The notes beneath the pieces are model-generated. The model had not been told where the DNA came from. It did not search any database and saw only the letters and a program-made list of their open reading frames with translations. Of a stretch of 8,016 bases of DNA, positions 1 through 6,885 are shown in pieces (position 1 is the first letter of the stretch; each line of letters starts with the position of its first letter). The DNA is from DATCLS01 sp036563805. GTDB taxonomy: Bacteria > Actinomycetota > Acidimicrobiia > Acidimicrobiales > VFJN01. Where the stretch lies: contig DATCLS010000009.1 in the NCBI GenBank assembly GCA_036563805.1, positions 1 to 8,016 on the forward strand, read 5' to 3'. The position numbers were made by a program, and so were the translations under genes.

Positions 1-1
1 G

Positions 2-2452
2 CCCGGCTCGCCGCGGCCGCCCGGGCCCCCGCCCGGCCCGCCGCCGCGTCCCGGCGCCCCCGGGCGCCTGGTCACGTCGTCGGGCAGCGAGAACCCGCCG
101 CGCCCGCCGCGCCCGGCCCCCGAGCGCCCCGCCGCGCCCGAGCGCGAGGCGCCGGCCGCCCGCGGCCCCCGTCCGCCGCGCCCCGCGGCCCCGCGTCCGG
201 CCGCGCCGCGCCCGGCACCGCCGACCCCGCCGCCCGGCGGGCAGGGCCCGCCCCGCCCGCCCGGTCGTCCCGGCGGCGCGCCGAAGCCGCCCATCTCGGC
301 CTCCGGCAAGCCGATCCCGCCGCCGCCCGGTCCGCCGGTGTCGTCGTCGGGCAAGCCGATCCCGCCGCCGCCCGGCATGGGCGGCCGCGGTCCCGCGCCC
401 GCGCGCGGTCGCCCCGGTGGCGGTCCGCCCGGCCGCGGCCGCGGCGCACCGGCTGGTGGAGGCGGCGGCCGTCCCTTCGGCGGCGGCGGTCGTCCCGGTG
501 GCTTCGGTGGCCCGGGCGGTGGTCCCGGCCGTCCCGGCGGCGGTCCCCGCGGTGGCCAGCGGCCGCCGCGTCGCCGCGGTCGCCGTCGCCGCAGCCGTGA
601 GGAGCTGCAGCCGATGGAGGCGCCGAGCTACACGCCGGCGTCCGCCCCGGTGCCCGAGGGCACGATCGTCGTCGAGCGGGCCTCCACGCCGCAGGACCTC
701 GGCCCCAAGCTGAACCGCACGGCGGCCGACGTCGTCCGGTTCCTCATGCAGCAGGGCGAGATGGTCACGGCGACCCAGTCGCTGAGCGACGACATGATCG
801 AGCTGTTCGCCGCCGAGATCGGCGCGGACGTCCGCTTGGTCGACCCCGGCGAGGAGCAGGAGGTCGAGCTCCAGAAGCGCCTGGGCGTCGAGGAGCTGTT
901 CGAGGCGCAGAACCCTGACGAGCTCGAGCCCCGGGCACCCGTGGTCACGGTCATGGGCCACGTCGACCACGGCAAGACGAAGCTGCTCGACCGCATCCGC
1001 CAGGCCAACGTGGTCGCCGGCGAGGCCGGCGGCATCACGCAGCACATCGGCGCCTACCAGGCCGAGTCCGACGGCCGGCCGATCACGTTCATCGACACCC
1101 CGGGCCACGAGGCCTTCACCGCCATGCGGGCCCGGGGCGCGTCGGCCACCGACATCGTGATCCTGGTGGTGGCCGCCGACGACGGCGTCATGCCCCAGAC
1201 GATCGAGGCGCTCAACCATGCTCGGGCCGCCAACGTCCCGATCGTGGTGGCGATCAACAAGATCGACCGCGAGGGCGCCAACGTCGACCGGGTCAAGCAG
1301 CAGCTCACCGAGCAGGATCTCATCCCCAGCGACTGGGGCGGCGACACCGAGATGGTGCCCGTCTCGGCCGTCACGGGCGAGGGGATCGACACGCTGCTCG
1401 AGACCGTGCTGCTCGTGGCCGACCTGCAGGAGCCGCCGATCGCCGCCTCGCCCGCGGGTCGGGCGGCCGGCGTGGTCCTCGACGCCCACCTCGACGTGGG
1501 CCGCGGCCCGGTGGCCAACGTGCTGGTCCAGCGGGGCACGCTCGAGGTCGGCGATCCGTTGGTGGCGGGCGCGGCCTGGGGTCGCGTCCGGGCGCTGATC
1601 AACGACCGGGGCGAGAACGTCAAGAAGGCCGGCCCGTCGACGCCGGTCATGGTCCTGGGGCTCGACGAGGTGGCGGCGGCCGGCGACCAGTTCGTCGTCG
1701 CCCCCGACGAGAAGACCGCCCGCTCGGTCGCCCAGACCCGCGAGCACTGGCAGCGCATGGCCAGCCTCGGCCGCGAGGCTGCCGTCACCAGCGGCGGCGC
1801 CAAGCTTGAGGACATCTTCAAGCAGATCCAGCAGGGCGAGGTCGCCACCCTCAACCTCATCGTCAAGGCCGACGTCACGGGCTCGCTCGAGGCGTTGACC
1901 GAGGCGCTGCGCAAGCTCGAGCGCGACGACGTGAAGCTGTCGTTCGTCCACCGGGGCGTCGGTGGCATCACCCAGTACGACGTTCAGCTGGCTGCGACGT
2001 CGAGTGCCACGATCATCGGCTTCAACGTGCGGCCCGACCGGGCCGCCCGCGAGATGGCGCAGTCCGAGGGCGTCGAGATCCGCACCTACGAGGTCATCTA
2101 CCAGGTCCTCGAGGACATCGAGAACGCTCTGCTCGGCCTGCTCCAGCCCGAGTACGAAGAGGTGGTGACCGGCGAGGCCGAGGTCCGCGAGATCTTCTCG
2201 GTCCCGCGGGTCGGCAAGGTGGCCGGCTGCTACGTCACCAACGGCACGATCACGCGGGGGGCGAAGGTCCGCTTCCTGCGCGACGGCGCCATCATCTGGA
2301 AGGGCGCCATCTCGTCGCTGAAGCGCTTCAAGGACGACGTCCGCGAGGTGCAGGCCGGCTACGAGTGCGGCATCGGCCTGTCCGACTTCCAGGACCTCAA
2401 GCAGGGCGACGTCATCGAGACGTACGAGGAGCGCGAGATCCCGCGGTCGTGA
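2..2452 (+). CDS. infB: Translation initiation factor IF-2, 5' end outside the window
   Basis: IF-2 is the GTPase that brings initiator tRNA to the 30S subunit and promotes 50S joining. The frame is open from base 2 with no stop, so the gene enters from upstream. The GTG at 338 is an internal valine codon, not the start. 816 residues are visible. Residues 1-120 are Pro/Arg/Ala-rich and about 125-200 are Gly/Arg-rich, ending in a basic patch; both look disordered. An IF2_N-type segment lies near 235-285. The G domain has G1 GHVDHGKT (319-326), G2 GGITQHIGAY (343-352), G3 DTPGHEAF (365-372), G4 NKID (419-422) and G5 starting SAVTGEG (455). Domains II-IV follow to a normal C-terminus ending in EREIPRS. 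All GTPase motifs are intact. A long variable N-terminus is usual in actinobacterial IF-2. The family assignment is certain; the N-terminal length is unknown. Confidence 0.97.
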   Translation, partial: PGSPRPPGPPPGPPPRPGAPGRLVTSSGSENPPRPPRPAPERPAAPEREAPAARGPRPPRPAAPRPAAPRPAPPTPPPGGQGPPRPPGRPGGAPKPPISASGKPIPPPPGPPVSSSGKPIPPPPGMGGRGPAPARGRPGGGPPGRGRGAPAGGGGGRPFGGGGRPGGFGGPGGGPGRPGGGPRGGQRPPRRRGRRRRSREELQPMEAPSYTPASAPVPEGTIVVERASTPQDLGPKLNRTAADVVRFLMQQGEMVTATQSLSDDMIELFAAEIGADVRLVDPGEEQEVELQKRLGVEELFEAQNPDELEPRAPVVTVMGHVDHGKTKLLDRIRQANVVAGEAGGITQHIGAYQAESDGRPITFIDTPGHEAFTAMRARGASATDIVILVVAADDGVMPQTIEALNHARAANVPIVVAINKIDREGANVDRVKQQLTEQDLIPSDWGGDTEMVPVSAVTGEGIDTLLETVLLVADLQEPPIAASPAGRAAGVVLDAHLDVGRGPVANVLVQRGTLEVGDPLVAGAAWGRVRALINDRGENVKKAGPSTPVMVLGLDEVAAAGDQFVVAPDEKTARSVAQTREHWQRMASLGREAAVTSGGAKLEDIFKQIQQGEVATLNLIVKADVTGSLEALTEALRKLERDDVKLSFVHRGVGGITQYDVQLAATSSATIIGFNVRPDRAAREMAQSEGVEIRTYEVIYQVLEDIENALLGLLQPEYEEVVTGEAEVREIFSVPRVGKVAGCYVTNGTITRGAKVRFLRDGAIIWKGAISSLKRFKDDVREVQAGYECGIGLSDFQDLKQGDVIETYEEREIPRS
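293..382 (+). repeat. Two-copy 45-bp tandem repeat inside infB
   Basis: Two adjacent 45-bp units (293-337 and 338-382) encode ISASGKPIPPPPGPP and VSSSGKPIPPPPGMG. Within them a 26-bp stretch, from the GGC codon at 305 and again at 350, is identical in both copies. The duplication keeps the frame and sits in the disordered Pro-rich N-terminal region of IF-2. The GTG that begins the second copy is what makes 338 look like a start codon. It is probably a replication-slippage product in low-complexity DNA. Confidence 0.85.
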
Positions 2453-2469
2453 GCGGCCGCCAGAGGCGT

Positions 2470-2495
2470 GGGCCGGCGCCGCGTGGCGCCGGCTC
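2470..2495 (+). other. Strong GC hairpin between infB and ylxP
   Basis: A perfect 9-bp inverted repeat (GCCGGCGCC, 2472-2480; GGCGCCGGC, 2485-2493) encloses the loop GCGT. It can be extended by one G-U and one G-C pair to 2470-2495. It lies 17 nt past the infB stop and 12 nt before the ylxP start. No U-tract follows, so it is not a classical intrinsic terminator. It could be a U-less terminator, an attenuator or an RNA-processing/stability element at the infB 3' end. The structure is seen directly; its function is inferred. Confidence 0.6.
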
Positions 2496-2501
2496 TACGC
2501 T
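2496..2501 (+). promoter_or_regulatory. Candidate -10 box for a leaderless ylxP transcript
   Basis: TACGCT at 2496-2501 matches the actinobacterial -10 pattern TANNNT. It ends 6 nt before the GTG at 2508, the spacing expected when transcription begins at the start codon itself. No purine-rich Shine-Dalgarno sequence precedes this GTG, which fits leaderless translation. No convincing -35 is seen: the expected place lies inside the GC hairpin. A six-base match is weak evidence on its own; the spacing and the missing ribosome binding site make it more credible. Confidence 0.45.
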
Positions 2502-2507
2502 GATGGC

Positions 2508-2804
2508 GTGCACGCAGCCGCTTTGAGGTTTGAGCTGTATCTGCGGGAGTGCCGCTCGCTCAAGGCGAAACGGGCGCTGATCCGTCCGATCGTCGAAGGG
2601 CTGCGTAAGCGCCACCGGGTCTCCGCCTCCGAGGTCGGTCAGCACGAGTCGTGGCACCTGGCCACGATCGGCTTGGCCGCGGTCGCCCCGACCCACACCC
2701 AGCTCACCGAGATGCTCGACGACGCGGAGCGGTTCGTGTGGTCGTTCCCCGAGATCGAGGTGCTCCGGGTGTCCCAAAGCTGGATGGAGGAAGAAGACAC
2801 GTGA
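2508..2804 (+). CDS. ylxP: DUF503 / YlxP-family small protein
   Basis: This 98-residue protein belongs to the DUF503 (YlxP) family by its N-terminal strand (ALRFELYLREC), the SLKAKRALIRPIVEGLRKRH segment (residues 17-36), the SASEVGQHESWHLATIGLAAV core and a C-terminal EIEVLRVSQSW strand. Family members are about 90-100 residues and commonly sit between infB and rbfA, as here. The molecular function is not well established; the location suggests a role in ribosome assembly or initiation. GTG at 2508 is chosen because the nearby ATG at 2503 is in another frame and hits a stop within a few codons. The protein has no membrane segment or signal peptide. Its stop overlaps the rbfA start by 4 bp (GTGA), so the two are probably translationally coupled. 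Confidence 0.88.
   Translation: MHAAALRFELYLRECRSLKAKRALIRPIVEGLRKRHRVSASEVGQHESWHLATIGLAAVAPTHTQLTEMLDDAERFVWSFPEIEVLRVSQSWMEEEDT
2786..2790 (+). promoter_or_regulatory. Shine-Dalgarno sequence of rbfA
   Basis: GGAGG at 2786-2790, inside the end of ylxP, lies 10 nt before the GTG at 2801. It fixes that GTG as the rbfA start, rather than the upstream in-frame codons that would run deep into ylxP. Confidence 0.75.
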
Positions 2805-3298
2805 GCCGTCGCACGTCCCGCAGCACCGGTACCGCCCGCGACTATCCGCGCACGGCCCGGCTCAACCATCTGGTGCAGGAGATCGTCGCCGAGGAGGTCG
2901 AGCGCATCGACGACGACCGCCTCGGCCTGCTCACCGTCGTCGGGGTCGACGTCGAGCCCGACCTGCGCCGGGCCACGGTCTGGTACACCGCCCTCGGGGC
3001 GGCCACAGGCGACGAGGCCGGCGACGCCGACGACGAGGGCGACACCCTCGTGGCTGCGCTGGCCGAGCACCGGCCCCGGCTCCAGGCCGCCATCGGCCGC
3101 CAGGCCCGCCTCAAGCGCACGCCCGAGCTGACCTTCGAGCCCGACGAGGTCATCCGCCGGGCCGAGCGGGTCGAGGCGATCCTGCGCGACCTGTCGGCCG
3201 GCGAGGGGGCGGCCGGCGAGAACGGGGTCGGCGGGAGCGCAGGCGCGGGCGAGGGGCCGGCCACGGGCGCGGGGCCGGGCGCGGGCGACCAGGGCTGA
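2801..3298 (+). CDS. rbfA: Ribosome-binding factor A
   Basis: RbfA is a single KH-type domain protein that binds the 30S subunit and helps mature the 16S rRNA 5' end. The 165-residue product shows the family pattern: YPRTARLNHLVQEIVAEEVE (15-34), a strand-rich LTVVGVDVEPDLRRATVWYTALG segment (44-66), and the later RQARLKRTPELTFEPDEVIRRAERV block (100-124). The start is the GTG at 2801, which overlaps the ylxP stop and has GGAGG 10 nt upstream. Two departures are visible. An acidic Gly/Asp/Glu insert (about 67-82) lies in the middle of the fold. A Gly/Ala/Glu low-complexity tail (about 133-165) follows the KH domain and is probably disordered. The stop overlaps the truB ATG (TGATG). The position between ylxP and truB supports the call. 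Confidence 0.93.
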   Translation: MSRRTSRSTGTARDYPRTARLNHLVQEIVAEEVERIDDDRLGLLTVVGVDVEPDLRRATVWYTALGAATGDEAGDADDEGDTLVAALAEHRPRLQAAIGRQARLKRTPELTFEPDEVIRRAERVEAILRDLSAGEGAAGENGVGGSAGAGEGPATGAGPGAGDQG

Positions 3299-4221
3299 TG
3301 GCCCGCCGGTCGCGCGCGGACGCCGGTCCGTCGGGCGTTGCGGTCGTCGACAAGCCGGCCGGGTGGACCTCGCACGACGTGGTCGCCAAGGCCCGCGGCC
3401 TGCTCGGCACCCGCAAGGTCGGTCACGCCGGGACGCTCGACCCCGACGCCACCGGCGTGCTGGTGCTGGGCGTGGGGCGGGCCACCCGCCTGCTCACCTA
3501 CCTGTCCGGCCACGACAAGTCCTACACCGGCGAGGTCGTCCTCGGCGTCGCCACCACGACGCTCGACGCCAGCGGCGAGGTGACCGGCACGTGGGACATG
3601 GGCGGCGTGGGTCTCGCCGACGTCCGGCGGGCGGCGGCGGGCCTGACCGGCGAGATCCGCCAGGTCCCGCCCATGGTCTCGGCCAAGAAGGTGGGCGGGC
3701 AGCGGCTGCACGCCCTGGCCCGCCAGGGCGTCGAGGTCGAGCGCGAGGCCGTCCCCGTGCGGGTCGACCGGTTCGACGTCGAGGAGACCGCCGAGCCCGG
3801 CGTGTTCGCCATCGCCGTCACGTGCTCGTCGGGCACGTACGTGCGGTCGCTGGCCGCGGACCTGGGCACGGCGTTGGGCGGCGGCGCGCACCTGCGCAAC
3901 CTGCGCCGCACCGCGGTCGGGCCGTTCGGGCTCGACGAGGCGGTGCCGCTCGACGCCTTGGCGCCTGAGCGGCTGCTGCCTCCGGTCGCGGCGCTGCGGG
4001 GCCGGCCGCAAGTCACCGCCGACGGCGAGCTGCTGGCCGCCGTGCGGCACGGCCAAGTGCTGCCCCGGGCCGCCTTGGTCGGGGCGGCGGCCGCTGCGAC
4101 GGCCGAGGCCGGGGACGGGCCGTGGGCGGTCGTCGACCCGGCCGGCGAGCTGGTGGCCGTCTACGAGCGGCACCGGGGCGAGCGGGTGAAGCCGGGTGTG
4201 GTCGTCGTCCCGGCAAACTGA
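3298..4221 (+). CDS. truB: tRNA pseudouridine(55) synthase TruB
   Basis: TruB isomerises uridine 55 in the T-loop of most tRNAs and also acts as a tRNA-folding chaperone. The 307-residue protein has the catalytic motif GHAGTLDPDATG with the nucleophile Asp at residue 48, the conserved KSYTGEVVLG strand with Tyr76, and CSSGTYVRSLAADLG with Arg183. The RTAVGPFGLDEAVPLD element (204-219) precedes a C-terminal domain. That domain ends in GPWAVVDPAGELVAVYE and VKPGVVVVPAN, consistent with the actinobacterial TruB C-terminal/PUA-like domain. Length is normal. The ATG at 3298 shares its A with the rbfA stop (TGATG), so translation is probably coupled; only a weak purine run precedes it. The next gene is not ribF or rpsO, which often follow truB, but a sulfur amino acid gene after a 51-bp gap. 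Confidence 0.96.
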   Translation: MARRSRADAGPSGVAVVDKPAGWTSHDVVAKARGLLGTRKVGHAGTLDPDATGVLVLGVGRATRLLTYLSGHDKSYTGEVVLGVATTTLDASGEVTGTWDMGGVGLADVRRAAAGLTGEIRQVPPMVSAKKVGGQRLHALARQGVEVEREAVPVRVDRFDVEETAEPGVFAIAVTCSSGTYVRSLAADLGTALGGGAHLRNLRRTAVGPFGLDEAVPLDALAPERLLPPVAALRGRPQVTADGELLAAVRHGQVLPRAALVGAAAAATAEAGDGPWAVVDPAGELVAVYERHRGERVKPGVVVVPAN

Positions 4222-4232
4222 ACAGCGAGAGG

Positions 4233-4257
4233 TAGATTTCCCGCACACATCTATCGT
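4233..4257 (+). promoter_or_regulatory. Candidate promoter elements upstream of the cbs-like gene
   Basis: The 51-bp gap after truB is noticeably less GC-rich than its surroundings. It contains two TANNNT-type -10 candidates: TAGATT (4233-4238) and TATCGT (4252-4257). The first would leave a leader of about 28 nt including the Shine-Dalgarno; the second would start transcription within the dyad next to the gene. Neither has a clear -35. The change of gene function at this point supports a separate promoter, but the exact element is uncertain. Confidence 0.4.
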
Positions 4258-4275
4258 CGAAGGGGTCCTTCGATG
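4255..4275 (+). promoter_or_regulatory. Dyad covering the Shine-Dalgarno and start codon of the cbs-like gene
   Basis: TCGAAGG (4257-4263) and CCTTCGA (4267-4273) form a perfect 7-bp inverted repeat around GGT. One G-U and one C-G pair extend it to 4255-4275. The 5' arm and loop contain the likely Shine-Dalgarno (AAGGGG, 4260-4265, 7 nt from the ATG). The 3' arm contains the ATG at 4273-4275. As RNA it would hide the ribosome site; as DNA it could be a compact operator. The symmetry is seen directly; a regulatory role is inferred. A 3-nt loop in GC-rich DNA can arise by chance. Confidence 0.45.
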
Positions 4276-5667
4276 GACGAAATGCCAGCCGACGATCGCG
4301 AACCCCAGATCGCCGGCTCCCTGCTCGACCTGATCGGCGACACGCCGCTCGTCCGCCTCAACCGGGTCACCGAGGGCCTGTCCTGCACGGTGGCGGCCAA
4401 GCTCGAGATGCTCAACCCGGGCGGCAGCGTCAAGGATCGCGCCGCCCTGGCGATGATCGAGCAGGCCGAGCGCTCTGGCCAGCTGAAGCCGGGCGGCACC
4501 ATCATCGAGCCCACGTCGGGCAACACGGGCGTCGGCCTGGCCATCGTGGCCGCCCAGCGCGGCTACCGCTGCATCTTCGTGGTCACCGACAAGGTGGCTC
4601 CCGAGAAGATCCGCCTGCTCGAGGCGTACGGCGCCGAGGTGGTGGTGTGCCCGGTGGCCGTCGAGCCCGACGACCCCCAGTCGTACTACTCGGTGGCCGA
4701 GCGCCTGGTCCGCGAGATCCCGGGGGCGTTCCGGCCGAACCAGTACGGCAACGAGTGGAACCCGAAGGCCCACGAGCAGTCCACCGGTCCCGAGCTGTGG
4801 CGGCAGACGGCCGGTCGCATCACCCACTTCGTCGCCGGCGTGGGCACCGGGGGCACGATCACCGGGGTGGCCCGCTACCTCAAGGCGCAGAACCCCGACG
4901 TCCAGATCGTCGGCGCCGATCCGGCCGGCTCCGTGTACTCGGGCGGCTCGGGCCGGCCCTACCTGGTCGAGGGCATCGGCGAGGACTTCTGGCCCACCAC
5001 CTACGACCCGTCGCTGGTCGATCGGGTCGTGGCCGTCAGCGACGAGGACAGCTTCCTCATGGCCCGCCGGGTCACCCGGGAGGAGGGCCTGCTGATCGGG
5101 GGCTCGGGCGGCACGGCGGTCGCGGCCGCGCTCGAGGTCGGCCGCGAGCTGGGTCCCGACGACCTCGTGGTCGTGCTCGTGCCCGACTCGGGCCGCGGCT
5201 ACCTGTCCCGGGTGTTCGACGACGAGTGGATGGCCGGCTACGGCTTCTTGCGCGGCGGCGAGCACACCGTGGCCGACATCGTGGGCGAGCCCCGCGACGT
5301 CCCGCCGCTCGTCTACGTGCACCCCGACGACACGGTGAGCCGGGCGGTGAACGTGATGCGGGGCTACGGCCTGTCGCAGGTCCCGGTGGCCAAGGGCGAG
5401 ATGCCGCTGGCCGCCGCCGAGATCGTGGGCGCGGTCGACGAGCTGCACCTGATGGACCGGGCGTTCCGCGACCCCCACGTCATGGACGAGCCGGTCGAGA
5501 AGGTCATGGGGGAGCGCCTGCCCACCATCGGCATCGGGCAGCCGATCGCCCTGGCCGTCGAGCTGCTGGAGCGGGCGCCGGCGCTGGTCGTGCTCGTCGG
5601 CGGCCGGCCCCAGGCCGTGCTGTCCCGCACCGACGTGCTCCGCCACCTCGCCCGGGCCCAGCAGTGA
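4273..5667 (+). CDS. Cystathionine beta-synthase with C-terminal CBS-domain pair
   Basis: This fold-type II PLP enzyme is expected to condense homocysteine with serine to cystathionine, the first step of reverse transsulfuration. The 464-residue protein has the PLP lysine in NPGGSVKDR (Lys54), EPTSGNTGVGLA (79-90) for substrate carboxylate binding, the phosphate-binding loop GVGTGGTITG (189-198), the GGSGGTAVA loop (277-285) and PDSGRGYLSRVFDDEWM (304-320) closing the catalytic core. Residues from about 331 to 464 form two CBS motifs; these distinguish it from plain O-acetylserine sulfhydrylases (CysK/CysM), though some actinobacterial enzymes of this class may also use activated serine donors. 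In eukaryotic CBS the pair binds S-adenosylmethionine; that ligand is not shown here. There is no N-terminal heme-binding extension. The ATG at 4273 has AAGGGG 7 nt upstream. The stop overlaps the next gene by 4 bp, so the two form one operon. Confidence 0.92.
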   Translation: MDEMPADDREPQIAGSLLDLIGDTPLVRLNRVTEGLSCTVAAKLEMLNPGGSVKDRAALAMIEQAERSGQLKPGGTIIEPTSGNTGVGLAIVAAQRGYRCIFVVTDKVAPEKIRLLEAYGAEVVVCPVAVEPDDPQSYYSVAERLVREIPGAFRPNQYGNEWNPKAHEQSTGPELWRQTAGRITHFVAGVGTGGTITGVARYLKAQNPDVQIVGADPAGSVYSGGSGRPYLVEGIGEDFWPTTYDPSLVDRVVAVSDEDSFLMARRVTREEGLLIGGSGGTAVAAALEVGRELGPDDLVVVLVPDSGRGYLSRVFDDEWMAGYGFLRGGEHTVADIVGEPRDVPPLVYVHPDDTVSRAVNVMRGYGLSQVPVAKGEMPLAAAEIVGAVDELHLMDRAFRDPHVMDEPVEKVMGERLPTIGIGQPIALAVELLERAPALVVLVGGRPQAVLSRTDVLRHLARAQQ

Positions 5668-6851
5668 CCGGGCCGCGCGACGAGGGCGCCGCGGCGGGGG
5701 AGGAGCGGCCCGCCTACGGGTTCGAGACCCGGGCCATCCACGCCGGCCAGGACCCGCACCCGACGACGGGGTCGGTTGTCGTCCCCATCGACCTGGCCAC
5801 CACGTTCGCCCAGGACGGCGTCGGCCAGCATCGGGGCTACGAGTACGGCCGCAGCGGCAACCCGACCCGGGCGGCGCTGGAGGCCTGCCTCGCGTCGCTG
5901 GAAGGGGCGCGGCACGGCTACGCCTTCGGCTCCGGGCTGGCGGCCAGCGACGCGCTGCTCCGCCAGGTCCGGCCCGGTCAGCGCGTGCTGCTGGGCGACG
6001 ACGCCTACGGCGGGACGCTGCGGCTGATCGACAAGGTGTTCGGGCCGGCCGGCGTCCGGTGGTCGCCGGTCGACCTCACCGACCCGGCGGCGCTGGCCCG
6101 CGCCTGGCCCGACGACGCCGCCCTGGTGTGGGCCGAGACCCCGACCAACCCCGCGCTCAGGGTGGTCGACATCGCGGCGGTGGCCGAGGTGGCCCACGCC
6201 CGCGGCGCCCGGCTGGTGGTCGACAACACGTTCGCCACGCCCTACCTCCAGCAGCCGCTGGCCCTGGGGGCCGACGCCGTGGTCCACTCGTCGACCAAGT
6301 ACCTCGGCGGCCACTCCGACGTCGTCGGCGGGTTCGTGGGCACCAACGACGACGAGCTGGCCGAGGCGGTCGGGTTCGTGCAGAACGCGGCCGGGGCGGT
6401 GCCGGGGCCGTTCGACTGCTACCTCGTGCTCCGCGGCGTGAAGACCCTGGCCGTGCGAATGGACCGGCACTGCGCCAACGCCCGCGCCGTCGTCGAGCTC
6501 CTGGCCGGCCACCCGGCGGTGGAGCGGGTCCTGTGGCCCGGCCTGCCCGACCACCCGGGCCACGAAGTGGCGGCCCGCCAGATGCGCGACTTCGGGGGCA
6601 TGGTGTCGTTCGTGTTGGCCGGCGGCGAGAAGGCGGCGCTCCAGGTGGCCGAGCGGACCGAGGTGTTCACCCTGGCCGAGTCGCTGGGCGCGGTGGAGTC
6701 GCTGATCGAGCACCCGGCACTCATGACCCACGCCTCGGCCGCCGGATCGCCCCTGGCCGTCGACCCGGCGCTGCTGCGCCTGTCGGTCGGGATCGAATCG
6801 GTCTCTGACCTGGTCGAAGACCTGCGCGCCGCCCTCGACGCCGTCACGTAA
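5664..6851 (+). CDS. Cystathionine gamma-lyase / gamma-synthase family PLP enzyme
   Basis: This 395-residue Cys/Met-metabolism PLP enzyme (fold type I, MetB/MetC/CTH family) most likely cleaves cystathionine to cysteine, ammonia and 2-oxobutyrate, given its coupling to a cystathionine beta-synthase. Visible motifs are FETRAIHAGQDPHPTTGSVV (20-39), YEYGRSGNPTR with phosphate-contacting Tyr61 and Arg63, the aspartate in VVDNTFATPY (Asp187) and the PLP lysine in HSSTKYLGGHSDVVGG (Lys212). SLGAVESLIEHPALMTHAS and the C-terminal LRLSVGIES, with its substrate-binding Arg, follow. Length is normal. The GTG at 5664 overlaps the previous stop (GTGA) and no Shine-Dalgarno is evident, so translation probably depends on reinitiation. 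The open frame runs further upstream, but only across the preceding gene. Sequence alone does not separate gamma-lyase from gamma-synthase; context favours lyase. Confidence 0.9.
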   Translation: MTGPRDEGAAAGEERPAYGFETRAIHAGQDPHPTTGSVVVPIDLATTFAQDGVGQHRGYEYGRSGNPTRAALEACLASLEGARHGYAFGSGLAASDALLRQVRPGQRVLLGDDAYGGTLRLIDKVFGPAGVRWSPVDLTDPAALARAWPDDAALVWAETPTNPALRVVDIAAVAEVAHARGARLVVDNTFATPYLQQPLALGADAVVHSSTKYLGGHSDVVGGFVGTNDDELAEAVGFVQNAAGAVPGPFDCYLVLRGVKTLAVRMDRHCANARAVVELLAGHPAVERVLWPGLPDHPGHEVAARQMRDFGGMVSFVLAGGEKAALQVAERTEVFTLAESLGAVESLIEHPALMTHASAAGSPLAVDPALLRLSVGIESVSDLVEDLRAALDAVT

Positions 6852-6885
6852 CCAGGTCTTTCTGGCCGCTCTGAGCGTTCGATCG

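Noticed and set aside
338..340. GTG at 338 as the infB start
   Set aside because: The same frame is open to base 2 and encodes continuous Pro/Arg-rich IF-2 N-terminal sequence; the GTG is the first codon of the second 45-bp repeat copy.
2651..2800. N-terminal extension of RbfA
   Set aside because: It would overlap half of ylxP and read as Arg/Pro/Gly/His shadow sequence; GTG 2801 has a good Shine-Dalgarno and a normal RbfA N-terminus.
4222..4272. Riboswitch (SAM or cobalamin type) ahead of the sulfur genes
   Set aside because: The gap is only 51 bp, too short for known classes of this kind, and none of their conserved elements are visible.
2842..5646. 934-codon antisense open frame
   Set aside because: It lies opposite rbfA, truB and the cbs gene and is rich in Gly, Arg, His, Asp and Val with no recognisable domain; this is the expected artefact of the codon bias of high-GC genes.
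4647..5663. N-terminal extension of the gamma-lyase frame, giving a 734-residue protein
   Set aside because: The extra residues are Arg/Gly/Ala-rich shadow sequence of the cbs gene; the family N-terminus begins just after the GTG at 5664.
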